From: a virus
DNA length: 23,238 bases
Virus record (IMG/VR): IMGVR_UViG_3300042397_002782
Span: 1-23,238 of that record
Reading direction: 5' to 3' (one strand)
The translations under genes and the position numbers were made by a program. Numbering within the stretch: position 1 is the first letter of the stretch; the number at the start of each line of letters is the position of its first letter. Below the pieces are notes generated by a model that was not told the origin of the DNA, ran no database searches, and worked only from the letters and a program-made list of their open reading frames with translations. This document shows, piece after piece, positions 1-8,134 of this stretch.

Positions 1-214
1 CAATTTCCTCAAGATGAGAAAACGTATTATATAGATCATCAACCATTTCGCCGATTTGATCTAACTTCTGCAAAGCAGCGCCGACTCGGTCTGCTGTGAC
101 CAACGTTACTGGAGGAATGATTGTGTTGCTATTGTCAGTTGCAGCATCTTCTGCGATTGTCTTTACATGCTCTAGCGTTTCAGCCTCAAGCAGAATATCC
201 GAAAGTTTCTTCAT
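1..214 (-). CDS. Partial protein of unknown function with capsid-targeting-like N-terminus
   Basis: The 5' end of a gene that runs off the left edge; 71 codons are visible, open to the edge. I do not recognise the protein. It starts MKKLSDILLEAETLE and continues with an acidic, mostly helical-looking stretch. The start is the ATG at 212-214, preceded at 5 bases by AATAAATA, a one-mismatch T4-late-type box. The LLE|A step near residue 10 fits the T4 prohead protease (gp21) type of site, as in several genes downstream of 8128, so it may belong to the same group of head-packaged proteins. It is the last gene of the block visible here, following the cytidylyltransferase-like gene by 4 bases. The function is unknown; the reading frame and start are well supported by context. 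Confidence 0.7.
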   Translation of the reverse strand, partial: MKKLSDILLEAETLEHVKTIAEDAATDNSNTIIPPVTLVTADRVGAALQKLDQIGEMVDDLYNTFSHLEEI

Positions 215-218
215 ATGA

Positions 219-1457
219 TTATTTATTTGATTTATGTTTTTTCCACAAGTCGGCGTCTGTGGTCTTTTGTGTAGTGCCGCCAACTATAAAACTATTTACT
301 CTAGCCAATCCCCATTGTTCAGGAGTTGTTCCAGGACGATGACCTGTTCGCCATGCAGCGTGTCCACGATCATAAACGTCTTTAAGTATACCATAGTCAA
401 TACCAGATTCTTCAGACTTTTTACGTAGTGATTTAGACGCTGGGCTAGCCTCTTCATCAAATCTTTTTTGATACTCCTTGGTGTATTTTGAAGGCTTAGT
501 GACAGCAGTCTTATCGCCTGGTGCAGGCTCATATGCACTGTCATTGTTATCGTCTTTCTTAGCATTCTTTTCAAAATGCTTTTCGCGTTTGTCTGCGGTT
601 GATTTAGACAAACCGGTATAGTAAGAAGATCCTTCAACTATATGAAGATCAGATAAGAAGAAACGTTTAGTTTCTCCATTTGGTAGTTTACACGTGACAT
701 TGTTTGGTCCTCGTGATTCAACGGTTAAGATCATTCCACTCTCAGATTCAGCATAAACTTGATCTCCAACATTGAAAATTTCTCCAGCGATATAGCGTTC
801 ACGTATATCGTTTAGAGGTTGAAATTGTACGTGCTTACGGAAGTTGTGACTTTCTTTTAGTCCCATTCCCTTTCGCACTGCATTGAACAATTCCTTGACT
901 TCTCCAAATGTTTTAGGCAATCCTTTTGCGAAAGTATCAAGATCATTATCGGCTGCAGCGGCACGCATCTTTGACGCGCTCATTCCACTAACGTCATCTG
1001 CATCTGGATCACGTTCACCTGCCGATACTACTTGAATACCATCACGAAACTTGTAGTAACCATGTGTACCTTTTACGCCATCGTACTTTGCAAGTAAAGT
1101 CTTAAATTCAGGAACACGATCACTGCCAACGACTAATGTGAATTTCGTAAAGCCGTCGTCGTGTGCTGCCGCTGCGACATTAAACACGTTTTTGATGCTA
1201 CGATCCAATATGATATTACGACCATATTGAGGAAACATCTTGCGCATAAATTTGATCTTATCATCATAGGATAGCGGGTTCTTTTTTGAATCTTCGCTTT
1301 GCGAAGCATAGACACGATACGTTTTACCCTTACCCTCTTTTGCGACGGCATTGATCAATTTTTCATGTCCAATTGTCGGAGGATTAAAGCGACCAAAGGT
1401 GGCAACTAATTCCTTAGTTGATTCCTCAGTATATGTACGGAATGATTTGAGTCCCAT
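219..1457 (-). CDS. Cytidylyltransferase-like (NadM/NadR-type) nucleotidyltransferase with C-terminal DUF5824-like domain
   Basis: 412 residues. Residues about 15-195 form a nucleotidyltransferase domain: FGRFNPPTIGH (21-31) carries the TxGH form of the HxGH nucleotide-binding motif, and SASKMR (160-165) resembles the ISxSxxR motif of this superfamily. Known family members transfer AMP or CMP groups, for example to nicotinamide mononucleotide; the substrate here cannot be told. Residues 226-275 look like a small beta-barrel (KOW/SH3-like). The Lys/Asp-rich stretch 286-333 and the C-terminal part (341-398, with AAWRTGHRPGTTPEQWG) resemble domains common in T4-like marine phage proteins (DUF5872- and DUF5824-like, from memory). 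The N-terminus LKSFRTYTEES is a degenerate form of the capsid-targeting-like peptide of neighbouring genes. The ATG overlaps the preceding gene's stop (TAATG), suggesting coupled translation. Confidence 0.85.
   Translation of the reverse strand: MGLKSFRTYTEESTKELVATFGRFNPPTIGHEKLINAVAKEGKGKTYRVYASQSEDSKKNPLSYDDKIKFMRKMFPQYGRNIILDRSIKNVFNVAAAAHDDGFTKFTLVVGSDRVPEFKTLLAKYDGVKGTHGYYKFRDGIQVVSAGERDPDADDVSGMSASKMRAAAADNDLDTFAKGLPKTFGEVKELFNAVRKGMGLKESHNFRKHVQFQPLNDIRERYIAGEIFNVGDQVYAESESGMILTVESRGPNNVTCKLPNGETKRFFLSDLHIVEGSSYYTGLSKSTADKREKHFEKNAKKDDNNDSAYEPAPGDKTAVTKPSKYTKEYQKRFDEEASPASKSLRKKSEESGIDYGILKDVYDRGHAAWRTGHRPGTTPEQWGLARVNSFIVGGTTQKTTDADLWKKHKSNK
220..227 (-). promoter_or_regulatory. T4-late-type box (AATAAATA), 5 bases before ATG
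   Basis: AATAAATA on the minus strand, one mismatch to T4 late TATAAATA, 5 bases upstream of the ATG of the left-edge gene. The spacing is the same as at three other genes. Confidence 0.5.
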
Positions 1458-2434
1458 TACTTATTTGGCTTTACGGATTGAATTGGTTTTGGCGGAGTGG
1501 CGTGCTTTTGGAAACGCATACGTTCCTTTTGGCGAACTTTTGAAAGAAGGCGGCGAGCAATGTTTTTAATTGCACCGCGGCGAGAAGCGAGCATTTTTTC
1601 AACACGAACTTTTTCTCCGTAACTGGCTTCACCTTTGTTTTTACGTAATAGTCGACGAGCAAGTGCTGCACGAGCTGCACGCATAGCGCGCTGTTGAAGA
1701 ACAGATGTAGATGCACGACGGCGTTGAGCGCGACGTCGACCTGCGAGAATCTTAGATTTGTTTCTACGCATGATAGCACGACGCTTCATACGTTGCAGCA
1801 TGTTTAGAGCTTCAGTTATGGTGTCTGCATCAACGTCGTCGAGGATATCTTCTTCCTTAAGCATTGCGAGAATACTATCACGCAGGTCTTGAAGCTTCTT
1901 TAGTTCAGATGCAACATCAGCGGGTAAAGCGGAACCACGATGTGCTGATTGTAAAAACTTAATACGACCGTTAACGCGATTAAGCTCTCCATTTAGTTGA
2001 TACTTAGAGAGTTCAGTATCATATGCTTCATCGAGAGAGGTTTCTTCTTTCATAGCCTTAATCTTTCCGCTCATCCACAACTGATTAAAGGCACGTGGAC
2101 GATTTTGTGATTTACTTAGTATTTCCCATGAAGCTTTATCAAGCTTAACATCCTTTGGAAATTTTTCGTAATTTCTCCAAGTTAGTGTTAAGATTTCTTC
2201 TTTAGGCTTGTATACCATTTGTGTATACTTGTCAATATAACCATCAATCCACGAACCACTTTCTTCGATCTCTTCTTCATCAAGAACTCCTGAAGCACGC
2301 TTCCAATAATCGTATGTCAACTCACCTTGTTCGTCTTCGGGCCATGAGCCATCGGTATAGTCAACTGGAATCAGATCTCTCAATCTAATCTTCTTAGGTT
2401 CTTTCTTTGCAGTCGTAGTATCTGATTGTTTCAT
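1457..2434 (-). CDS. Very basic phage protein of unknown function
   Basis: 325 residues. The N-terminal third is acidic and Trp/Tyr-rich (PVDYTDGSWPEDEQGELTYD); the C-terminal 115 residues are extremely Arg/Lys/Ala-rich with repeated RRRAQRRRAS- and ARRLLRKNKGE-like stretches, consistent with binding to nucleic acid. The motif KGEASYGEKVRVEKMLASR recalls a C-terminal module (a SYGxRxxxEK-type pattern) that I associate with several conserved T4-like phage proteins, but I cannot name it. The start ATG lies two bases after the stop of the ligase-like gene, and its stop overlaps the next start, so it is firmly inside the late operon. A head-internal DNA-condensing or injected DNA-binding protein would fit composition and context, but that is inference. 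Confidence 0.75.
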   Translation of the reverse strand: MKQSDTTTAKKEPKKIRLRDLIPVDYTDGSWPEDEQGELTYDYWKRASGVLDEEEIEESGSWIDGYIDKYTQMVYKPKEEILTLTWRNYEKFPKDVKLDKASWEILSKSQNRPRAFNQLWMSGKIKAMKEETSLDEAYDTELSKYQLNGELNRVNGRIKFLQSAHRGSALPADVASELKKLQDLRDSILAMLKEEDILDDVDADTITEALNMLQRMKRRAIMRRNKSKILAGRRRAQRRRASTSVLQQRAMRAARAALARRLLRKNKGEASYGEKVRVEKMLASRRGAIKNIARRLLSKVRQKERMRFQKHATPPKPIQSVKPNK

Positions 2435-2435
2435 A

Positions 2436-3674
2436 TTAGCGATCCCACCCTTTAATTATGTCAGCCGAAAAGTTATTCTTAGAGAATTCCATACGGTCAA
2501 CCAATTTCACTGCTCCACCTGATAGATGGTCGATTGCAACAAAACCTTCTTGGCCTGTAACACGGAATCCACTTGATGTTCGCACAAAAGTGCTTAACTT
2601 TTTAAGAGTATCGAGTTTATTTATAATAAGTCTCTTTGCATCAATAATCGCGTTTTGCAACTGATAAACCAAGTTAAGGTTCTTTTTGTTTTCATCCGAA
2701 AAGAACTTCATATATTGATCACGCTTAGCAGATGCTGTTTCCTTACCTTTCTCTGACTTCTTGGACTCAATATCTTTATTGAAACGATCGGTTGCCCATT
2801 TGATTAGATTATCAACATGTGCCTTTGTGTTAGAAACAACCTCGCCTCGACGTACATACGTGTTATTGAATGTTTCAAGGCTTTGTGCAAAGTCAGGATT
2901 GTCTTCAATTTCCTTAAGTGTTGAGCTGTTGATCTTCTGGAATATCTTACCTGCGACCGAAAGTCTTGCGGTTAATTCAGCAGTTTCTTCAGCCGTAAAG
3001 GTAGCTTTACCCGAAAGGTCATGAACCTTTGCGTCTTGGAACCAAACCGATGGAGTCTTTTTAAGTTCGCTCTGATCAAAGTCATAAGAAGCTTTCATGG
3101 TTTCAAGAGTAGCTCCGCTGTATCGTGTATGGAATACTACACCAATCTTAGCTTTCTTGATACTCTTTGCAACATCGCTATCAGCTGGAACTGCATAAAC
3201 GATTGTGTTAGGTTGGAACGTGATGTACTTTTCGCCATCATAGTCTTCAACGCTAAGATCCTTTTGAGTAAACATGATGTCGCCTTGAAGTACTCCTTTA
3301 ATCCCAAGCTTCTGCAATTCGTTAAAAGCAATGGATAGTTTATCAGCAAGGTCTCCAGATGTATCGGCGCGAACGTCAGATACGCTCTTATAGATCTTTG
3401 GGTTCTTGTTGAAGATACCTTTCTTAGCAACGAAGAACTGACCATCCGATGGATCAATCCCTGCAAATACTGCAGGTGCACCGTCCCATTTTACCGTAAC
3501 GTCAGTTGAAGTTTTAGCGTTCCCCGCAAGCATATCACGTAGGCTACGTAGCGCAAGGATTGCTTCACGTGCTCCTTTAACGCCTCCGTAAATTACCTGA
3601 TCTTCGATATGCGTCATGTGAAGGTTCTTACCTTCAGCTGAAGCTTCAGCAATGTATTCCTTAAATGATTTCAT
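2436..3674 (-). CDS. Nucleotidyltransferase/ligase-superfamily-like protein (DUF6267-like)
   Basis: 412 residues. TVKWDGAPAVF (61-70) looks like motif I (KxDG) of the ATP-dependent DNA/RNA ligase and capping-enzyme superfamily, where the Lys (K62) is adenylylated. FVAKKGIF (about 81-88) and GVLQGDIMF (127-135) are placed like motifs III and IV, and VVFHTRYSG (179-187) follows at a fitting distance. The protein resembles a family I know as DUF6267 from T4-like phages; ligase activity is not established for it. The C-terminal half is helical and Lys-rich with no recognised domain. The N-terminus MKSFKEYIAEASAE closely matches the T4 internal-protein capsid targeting sequence, with IAE|A as a possible prohead protease cut. 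It sits one base after the stop of the upstream nuclease-like gene. Confidence 0.8.
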   Translation of the reverse strand: MKSFKEYIAEASAEGKNLHMTHIEDQVIYGGVKGAREAILALRSLRDMLAGNAKTSTDVTVKWDGAPAVFAGIDPSDGQFFVAKKGIFNKNPKIYKSVSDVRADTSGDLADKLSIAFNELQKLGIKGVLQGDIMFTQKDLSVEDYDGEKYITFQPNTIVYAVPADSDVAKSIKKAKIGVVFHTRYSGATLETMKASYDFDQSELKKTPSVWFQDAKVHDLSGKATFTAEETAELTARLSVAGKIFQKINSSTLKEIEDNPDFAQSLETFNNTYVRRGEVVSNTKAHVDNLIKWATDRFNKDIESKKSEKGKETASAKRDQYMKFFSDENKKNLNLVYQLQNAIIDAKRLIINKLDTLKKLSTFVRTSSGFRVTGQEGFVAIDHLSGGAVKLVDRMEFSKNNFSADIIKGWDR

Positions 3675-3675
3675 G

Positions 3676-4977
3676 TTATTCTACTTTAATGAATGGTGCG
3701 CTAAGATCACTGCTGCTACTTGCATAGCTGATACACGCAGTAATAAACTCGTCTTCTTGCGAGCTTTTTGAAATTATGTCAATGAGTTCACAACCAAGGA
3801 ATTTACTAAATGCCCAAGAAACTCCTTGATCTGCTATCTTTTCGACAAACTCGTCATATGAAAGCTTTTCGGTATCCTTTGCATAACGTGTATAGTTTGT
3901 GTAAAACTCCTTAAGCAGAGAAGGATCATTCTTTTGTAATCCAGCACGTAGCTTTTTGATGTCAATCAGCTGTGGTAATTTTAGATGACGGAGAATTGTT
4001 TGGATTGGACCATAACTCAGTTTACCTTGGTTAGCATTCTTACCTTTAATTTCTCCTTGAAATGTTTCAGGGAATGTACGGAACTGAATCTTACCGTCTA
4101 ACGTAAAGTACATATAGACGTCCTTACCTCCAAAGAATCCTTTGTTACCTGTAGTGAAACGATCAAACTCGATGACCTTCTTCTTGGAATCAAAGTTGTA
4201 GTATGAAATATGAGCATTCTTTTTCAACAGCTTGAGCGATACACCAATTACATCTTTGTTCTTTAGAGCTTCAGTTAGCATGCTGTTTAGTTCAGCAATA
4301 CTTTGAGCATTTTCAAAATGAATAGTTTTACCTACAGGCGACACCAAGTAAATATCGGCAGGGCTCCACTTATTCAAGTTAGAGAATGCCTTTTCTTTAG
4401 AATTAAGAGTCTTGAAATGCTTTTCAAGTTTATTTACCCATGCACTGCCACGATGGAATGTATATGCTTTACCGCGTAACAGCTTGTATAATTCTTCAGC
4501 ACCAAGGATACATGATTCTCGCCATTCTTTCGGAAGATCATTTAAGATACGATTAATGTCATCGTCTACATCGGAGTGTGCATAACCTTTTGCCAATTCC
4601 TCAGTATTGTATGTCTTAGCACCGTTCCATTTTGCAGCTGCATAAACTGCCTGAGCACTTTCGGTTAACTGTGTAACATCGGCTCCAGCACCAGAACCAC
4701 CGCCTCCTCCAAATTCTTTTGACTTCGCAAAGTCCTTTAGGTAATAAACAGCGTTGTCATAACCTCGGAAAGGAATCTTACCTGGATCTTTTTTAGCGCG
4801 TAGACGGCTCTCAGCGTCAGCATCATAGTGTAATGAAATCTCACCGCCTTTTACAAGAGTCAACGGGAGACCACTTTTAAGTTTGTCAATAAACAATTCA
4901 ATACGCCAATCGTACTTGTAAAGTTCCGCTGGTGCAAGATTTGCTCCTTCGGTTAAAAATGTTCTAAATGATTTCAT
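3676..4977 (-). CDS. Putative PD-(D/E)xK-like nuclease with capsid-targeting-like N-terminus
   Basis: 433 residues. After MKSFRTFLTEG comes a glycine linker (EFGGGGGSGAGAD, 89-101), then LTESAQAVYAAAKW (104-117). KWSPADIYLVS (203-213) followed by DVIGVSLKLLKK (242-253) has the spacing of the Asp ... x-x-Lys core of type II restriction-like nucleases (D208, K249; E106 as a possible first acidic residue). This is pattern reading; the usual E of ExK is replaced by L, so activity is uncertain. The family is widespread in T4-like phages but I cannot give a name. The first residues fit the capsid targeting peptide with FLTE|G as a possible gp21-type cut. The ATG overlaps the upstream stop as ATGA, implying translational coupling. 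Confidence 0.7.
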   Translation of the reverse strand: MKSFRTFLTEGANLAPAELYKYDWRIELFIDKLKSGLPLTLVKGGEISLHYDADAESRLRAKKDPGKIPFRGYDNAVYYLKDFAKSKEFGGGGGSGAGADVTQLTESAQAVYAAAKWNGAKTYNTEELAKGYAHSDVDDDINRILNDLPKEWRESCILGAEELYKLLRGKAYTFHRGSAWVNKLEKHFKTLNSKEKAFSNLNKWSPADIYLVSPVGKTIHFENAQSIAELNSMLTEALKNKDVIGVSLKLLKKNAHISYYNFDSKKKVIEFDRFTTGNKGFFGGKDVYMYFTLDGKIQFRTFPETFQGEIKGKNANQGKLSYGPIQTILRHLKLPQLIDIKKLRAGLQKNDPSLLKEFYTNYTRYAKDTEKLSYDEFVEKIADQGVSWAFSKFLGCELIDIISKSSQEDEFITACISYASSSSDLSAPFIKVE

Positions 4978-5873
4978 GGTATGTGTGTTTTGAATGAACG
5001 ACCATCTTTAGGGTAAATCGAAAAACGAGCACCTTTAATATCAAATTGATCTCGGTCTCCTTTATATATTACGGCTAACACTGGAGTAAATCCAGCATCT
5101 GGAACTTCACCGTGGTAATGAATATGCCCGGTGGCAGTTAACGCATATATTCCTTTTGAAATTTTCTTTAAACCAGGATCTCCTTGTATAAGAACATCTA
5201 CTCGGTTTTCGTCAATTGAACCTTTGTCAAAATTAACGCCAAATACCGACATCATTTTAAGATCTTTGCTTTTTATGACAGCGTATGCAGATTCACTTGG
5301 AGGAATCTTATCTCCATAAAGAGCCTGACATTTTAATATAAATGACTTTGTTTCTTTATGGTTTTTAATTCGTTCTTCTGTTAATCCTCCCCATTGTTGG
5401 AAATCCTTTGGTGATTTACCTTTCTTATGGCTGATGTGGATTAATGGCTTACCTGAATCATCAGCTAAGTTAAAATCACTTTTTGGTGTTCCTGCTGTTT
5501 TTAGGACACGTGATACCTTTTGAATAATTTTGCCATCGCCTAATTTAATTTTAATAGGGCCTCCGGCTTCTGCAACCGCCGCAAACACTGCGGATTCTAA
5601 AGCGCTGATTGCAGCCGATTCAACGTCAAGGCCGCCAGTGCGCCCAGCGCCTTTGATTAGGATCTTGACGTTCCCAACCTTAATTCCGCCAATGCTTGAT
5701 CCTTTTAAATTAGAATCGACAACAGCATTAAGAGTGGATAAAAATTTTGCAACTCTGTGCATTTCCTCAATACGATTACCATTTACTAATAGTACAATTG
5801 AGGTTGAAGTTGATGACTTCACGGTGACACCTTTTAGCTTTTTAAGCAGGTTTGCGATGTCAGTGCCATTCAT
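4974..5873 (-). CDS. Conserved phage protein, possible PD-(D/E)xK-type nuclease
   Basis: 299 residues. The central stretch GTPKSDFNLADDSGKP (128-143) followed by IHISHKKGKSPKDFQQWGG (145-163) has an Asp (D133) then a beta strand ending in HK (K150), a layout similar to restriction-endonuclease-like cores; DVESAAISALE (83-93) could provide the first acidic residue. The PKDFQQWGGLT pattern is one I recognise as highly conserved in hypothetical proteins of many tailed phages. Unlike its neighbours it lacks the MKSF leader and starts MNGTDIANLLKKLKG. A late-type box AATAAATA ends 5 bases before its ATG and contains the stop codon of the metalloprotease gene. Its stop overlaps the start of the next nuclease-like gene. 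Function beyond nuclease-like is not supported. Confidence 0.7.
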   Translation of the reverse strand: MNGTDIANLLKKLKGVTVKSSTSTSIVLLVNGNRIEEMHRVAKFLSTLNAVVDSNLKGSSIGGIKVGNVKILIKGAGRTGGLDVESAAISALESAVFAAVAEAGGPIKIKLGDGKIIQKVSRVLKTAGTPKSDFNLADDSGKPLIHISHKKGKSPKDFQQWGGLTEERIKNHKETKSFILKCQALYGDKIPPSESAYAVIKSKDLKMMSVFGVNFDKGSIDENRVDVLIQGDPGLKKISKGIYALTATGHIHYHGEVPDAGFTPVLAVIYKGDRDQFDIKGARFSIYPKDGRSFKTHIP

Positions 5874-5878
5874 TATGG

Positions 5879-5886
5879 TATTTATT
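5879..5886 (-). promoter_or_regulatory. T4-late-type box (AATAAATA), 5 bases before ATG
   Basis: AATAAATA, 5 bases upstream of the ATG at 5871-5873. The box contains the TAA stop codon of the metalloprotease gene. Confidence 0.5.
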
Positions 5887-6313
5887 GTGCAAAGAAATCT
5901 GCGGCTAGGACCGATTCACGTTCACGTGGTTCAACTTCCCACGGCTCCTCGGTTACAGCAAATTCATCATCTGAATAGTATTTGTCATGCCAGCGACTAC
6001 GGTTATTCATAAAAACCAATTCATTATTGTCAAATTGACGCACGTGCACAAACTCATGTGCGAGAGTACCTATAAGCATTTCATCTGACATACTGTTATC
6101 AAGAAGAATCTTATATTTTGATGGAGACTTGGTTATATGGTAGCAACATCCATACATGCTATGATTCTTAATGAGATTTTCCTCAACACGAATACCAATT
6201 TCAATCTTGCGTTTACGTGGAAGTAAAACATTAAGAAAGTATACGGCTGCTCGGCGGACTAGGTCCTTACGAGCGGGGCTTTTTGAGCAGCCGTATACTT
6301 TTATGAGTTTCAT
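5882..6313 (-). CDS. SprT-like zinc metalloprotease
   Basis: 143 residues. GTLAHEFVHVRQ (82-93) contains the HExxH zinc-binding and catalytic motif (H86, E87, H90), and PWEVEPRERE (124-133) supplies a plausible downstream Glu ligand, as in small phage SprT/WLM-like metallopeptidases. The target protein is unknown. The N-terminal 35 residues are strongly basic. The coding sequence for residues 4-26 is remarkable: it holds a perfect 17-base inverted repeat that would form a hairpin in the mRNA just after the start codon. The ATG overlaps the preceding stop (TAATG). The late-type promoter for the next gene is built over its stop codon. It lies between the AAA+ ATPase gene and the nuclease-like genes in the same block. 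Confidence 0.85.
   Translation of the reverse strand: MKLIKVYGCSKSPARKDLVRRAAVYFLNVLLPRKRKIEIGIRVEENLIKNHSMYGCCYHITKSPSKYKILLDNSMSDEMLIGTLAHEFVHVRQFDNNELVFMNNRSRWHDKYYSDDEFAVTEEPWEVEPRERESVLAADFFAQ
6236..6301 (-). repeat. Perfect 17-base inverted repeat inside the metalloprotease coding start
   Basis: Arms 6236-6252 and 6285-6301 are exact reverse complements (AAAGTATACGGCTGCTC in mRNA sense for the first arm), separated by 32 bases that include a small GGAC/GTCC hairpin. The first arm starts 12 bases after the ATG. Such length without mismatch is unlikely by chance in coding sequence. Confidence 0.9.
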
Positions 6314-6576
6314 TACTTATAGCTAATAGGCACAGCGTCTCCTGCTTTAAACGACTTCGCCTCTTTACGAATATCCTGCAAAGATTTGATGATAGAAGTA
6401 AAACGCTTATCATCATAATCGGCTCCGCTCTTTAATGCGTCGTACATCATATCAAATTTCTTTTTCAGCATGTACAATTCATTTTTAACAACGTGTCCTG
6501 GTAAACGTTGAAACGATTCATCTTCGCAAATATTGTCTAGACTGGCGGCGGCTGCTTCTAGTAGAGATTTATTCAT
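6313..6576 (-). CDS. Small helical protein of unknown function
   Basis: 87 residues, predicted mostly alpha-helical and possibly coiled coil (KNELYMLKKKFDMMYDALKSGAD). No family was recognised. I chose the ATG at 6574-6576 (MNKSLLEAAAAS), one base after the stop of the AAA+ gene, rather than a TTG six codons upstream. The opening MNKSLLE|AAAAS again has a small residue after an LLE step, so it could be cut by a T4-type prohead protease, but the leader is not a full MKSFxxY match. Its stop overlaps the metalloprotease start, so the two are probably translated together. Confidence 0.7.
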   Translation of the reverse strand: MNKSLLEAAAASLDNICEDESFQRLPGHVVKNELYMLKKKFDMMYDALKSGADYDDKRFTSIIKSLQDIRKEAKSFKAGDAVPISYK

Positions 6577-6577
6577 C

Positions 6578-8128
6578 TTATGCGTATGTTTCAATCATGC
6601 GTTGTAGGTCACTATCACTAACTTCAACGCCTGCGGCAATTGCTCCTGCTGCCATGGATAGTCCACGTGATAGCTTACGAAGGTTAGCGCTTTGCTTGCT
6701 CTTACCTTTGCGTAGTAGATCAACAACGTGCTTACGTGCTTTAAGATCAAGACTTAAACCATCTTCAAGTTCAATATCGCCAACGATCTTTTCCATGAAG
6801 TCATAGATTTCCATTTCAGTTGGGTCGATGTTTACAATGAATGCGCGAGTGCGTAGTGCGCCGTCTGGATCCAACTTGTCAAGATCGAGGTTAGAGATAA
6901 AGATTACCTTACCAGTAAATTCGAAGAAACGTGGAATCAACCCTTGGTCAAGGATTTCTTCGTCGGTCATATCTTCGTTATCAACAACGTTCTTGCCCAT
7001 CTTGTTCCAAACAAGCTTACGAATCTTCTTGGTATCAGTTGCAGCCTTAAGCAAGTTACGGCTTTCTTGATCTTTAAGAGCATCGTCAGAGTCATCGAAG
7101 AAGATAATGCTGTTCTTATAACGGAACAACAACGAGTACATACCAGCTGCTGATGCAGAACCAGTGTTCTTGAAGTAACCGTTACCGTCGCGCAGACCCA
7201 TGCTTGCAAGAATCTTTTCGGTTGTGTGTGTCTTACCAACACCACCTTTACCTGAAACGAAGATTGCGTTTGCAGAACCATTGATTGTTAGCTTAAGCAA
7301 GTTTTCAAGGTCAAGCAACTGCTTTTCAAACGAAAGACGCTCACGATTGTTTTCAATGTCGGCAATGTTACCTGTAGGCTCATATGTTTCATTGGACGCA
7401 CCTTTGGTGACCTTTGCTTCAACGCTACCAATTGCGGAAAGCAATTTGGACTTGTCCTTCTTGATCTTTTGCAGATCCTTCGGTGCGCCGCTCCAGCTGT
7501 ACTTTGTACCGCTCTTGACAATCAATGAAGGGTACATCATTTCAAGTTGATCAAAGATCTTCATGCCAGCGCCTTTGTATGCGCTATATACTTTACCTTT
7601 TGAGAAGTTTGGTAATGTAACCATGTCAAGAATACCATCAAGCATATCCTCAACGCTAACGCCACCTTTTGCCTCAAGAATCATCGAGGATTCTGATACA
7701 ACACCGGCTTCTTCCAATGGAATGCCATCTGGTAGAGTGTAGAACGAACCAAGTTCAGGTTTGGTATTTGATAAGATGGATGCGATGATTGGCAGTGTCT
7801 TAACTAGAGAAACTTCGGTATCAAATTCGATGCGGTAAGGTGTATTGGAGATACCGTCCCAATAGTCGATGCTATTTAGACCAATCATGCCAACGGCAGT
7901 GGAACTGATCCAGTTGAAACGAATAGAGCGATTCTTCTTACTAGTGTAAAAACGCAAACCAAATCCTTTTCCCTTTGTATTTCTAAATGCCTCAAGTCCT
8001 GGATAACGAAAGAAAGTATATCCCGTCTTTTTCTTGAGGTATTTAGCAATAAGGAAAGCGGCCTTATCAGCGGAGGACGAGGAAATCGCCTCGGCTAGGT
8101 ATCCTTTGAAGCTAAGTGTTGTAGACAT
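6578..8128 (-). CDS. AAA+ ATPase with capsid-targeting-like N-terminus
   Basis: 516 residues. The C-terminal half is an AAA+-type P-loop ATPase: Walker A GKGGVGKT (293-300), Walker B IIFFDDSDD (341-349), a sensor-1-like Asn in IFISNL (409-414) and Arg residues at LRTRAF (425-430) that could be an arginine finger. The N-terminal 280 residues are of unknown fold; MILEAKGG (149-156) in the middle could be another LxE|A cleavage point. The first residues MSTTLSFKGYLAEAIS contain the SFxxYLxE|A capsid-targeting-like peptide. A perfect T4-late-type TATAAATA box lies 6 bases upstream of the ATG. The role may be remodelling or moving DNA or protein; the partners are unknown. It leads the late block that continues through 1. 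Confidence 0.85.
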   Translation of the reverse strand: MSTTLSFKGYLAEAISSSSADKAAFLIAKYLKKKTGYTFFRYPGLEAFRNTKGKGFGLRFYTSKKNRSIRFNWISSTAVGMIGLNSIDYWDGISNTPYRIEFDTEVSLVKTLPIIASILSNTKPELGSFYTLPDGIPLEEAGVVSESSMILEAKGGVSVEDMLDGILDMVTLPNFSKGKVYSAYKGAGMKIFDQLEMMYPSLIVKSGTKYSWSGAPKDLQKIKKDKSKLLSAIGSVEAKVTKGASNETYEPTGNIADIENNRERLSFEKQLLDLENLLKLTINGSANAIFVSGKGGVGKTHTTEKILASMGLRDGNGYFKNTGSASAAGMYSLLFRYKNSIIFFDDSDDALKDQESRNLLKAATDTKKIRKLVWNKMGKNVVDNEDMTDEEILDQGLIPRFFEFTGKVIFISNLDLDKLDPDGALRTRAFIVNIDPTEMEIYDFMEKIVGDIELEDGLSLDLKARKHVVDLLRKGKSKQSANLRKLSRGLSMAAGAIAAGVEVSDSDLQRMIETYA

Positions 8129-8134
8129 ATAGTC

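Noticed and set aside
2618-2625. A perfect TATAAATA box on the minus strand inside the ligase-like gene
   Set aside because: It encodes part of the protein (around IINKLD), and no start codon follows at the 5-6 base spacing of the other boxes, so it is probably coincidental.
5530-6012. A plus-strand open frame of 160 codons
   Set aside because: It is antisense to well-supported minus-strand genes, across two of them, and has low-complexity composition without motifs.
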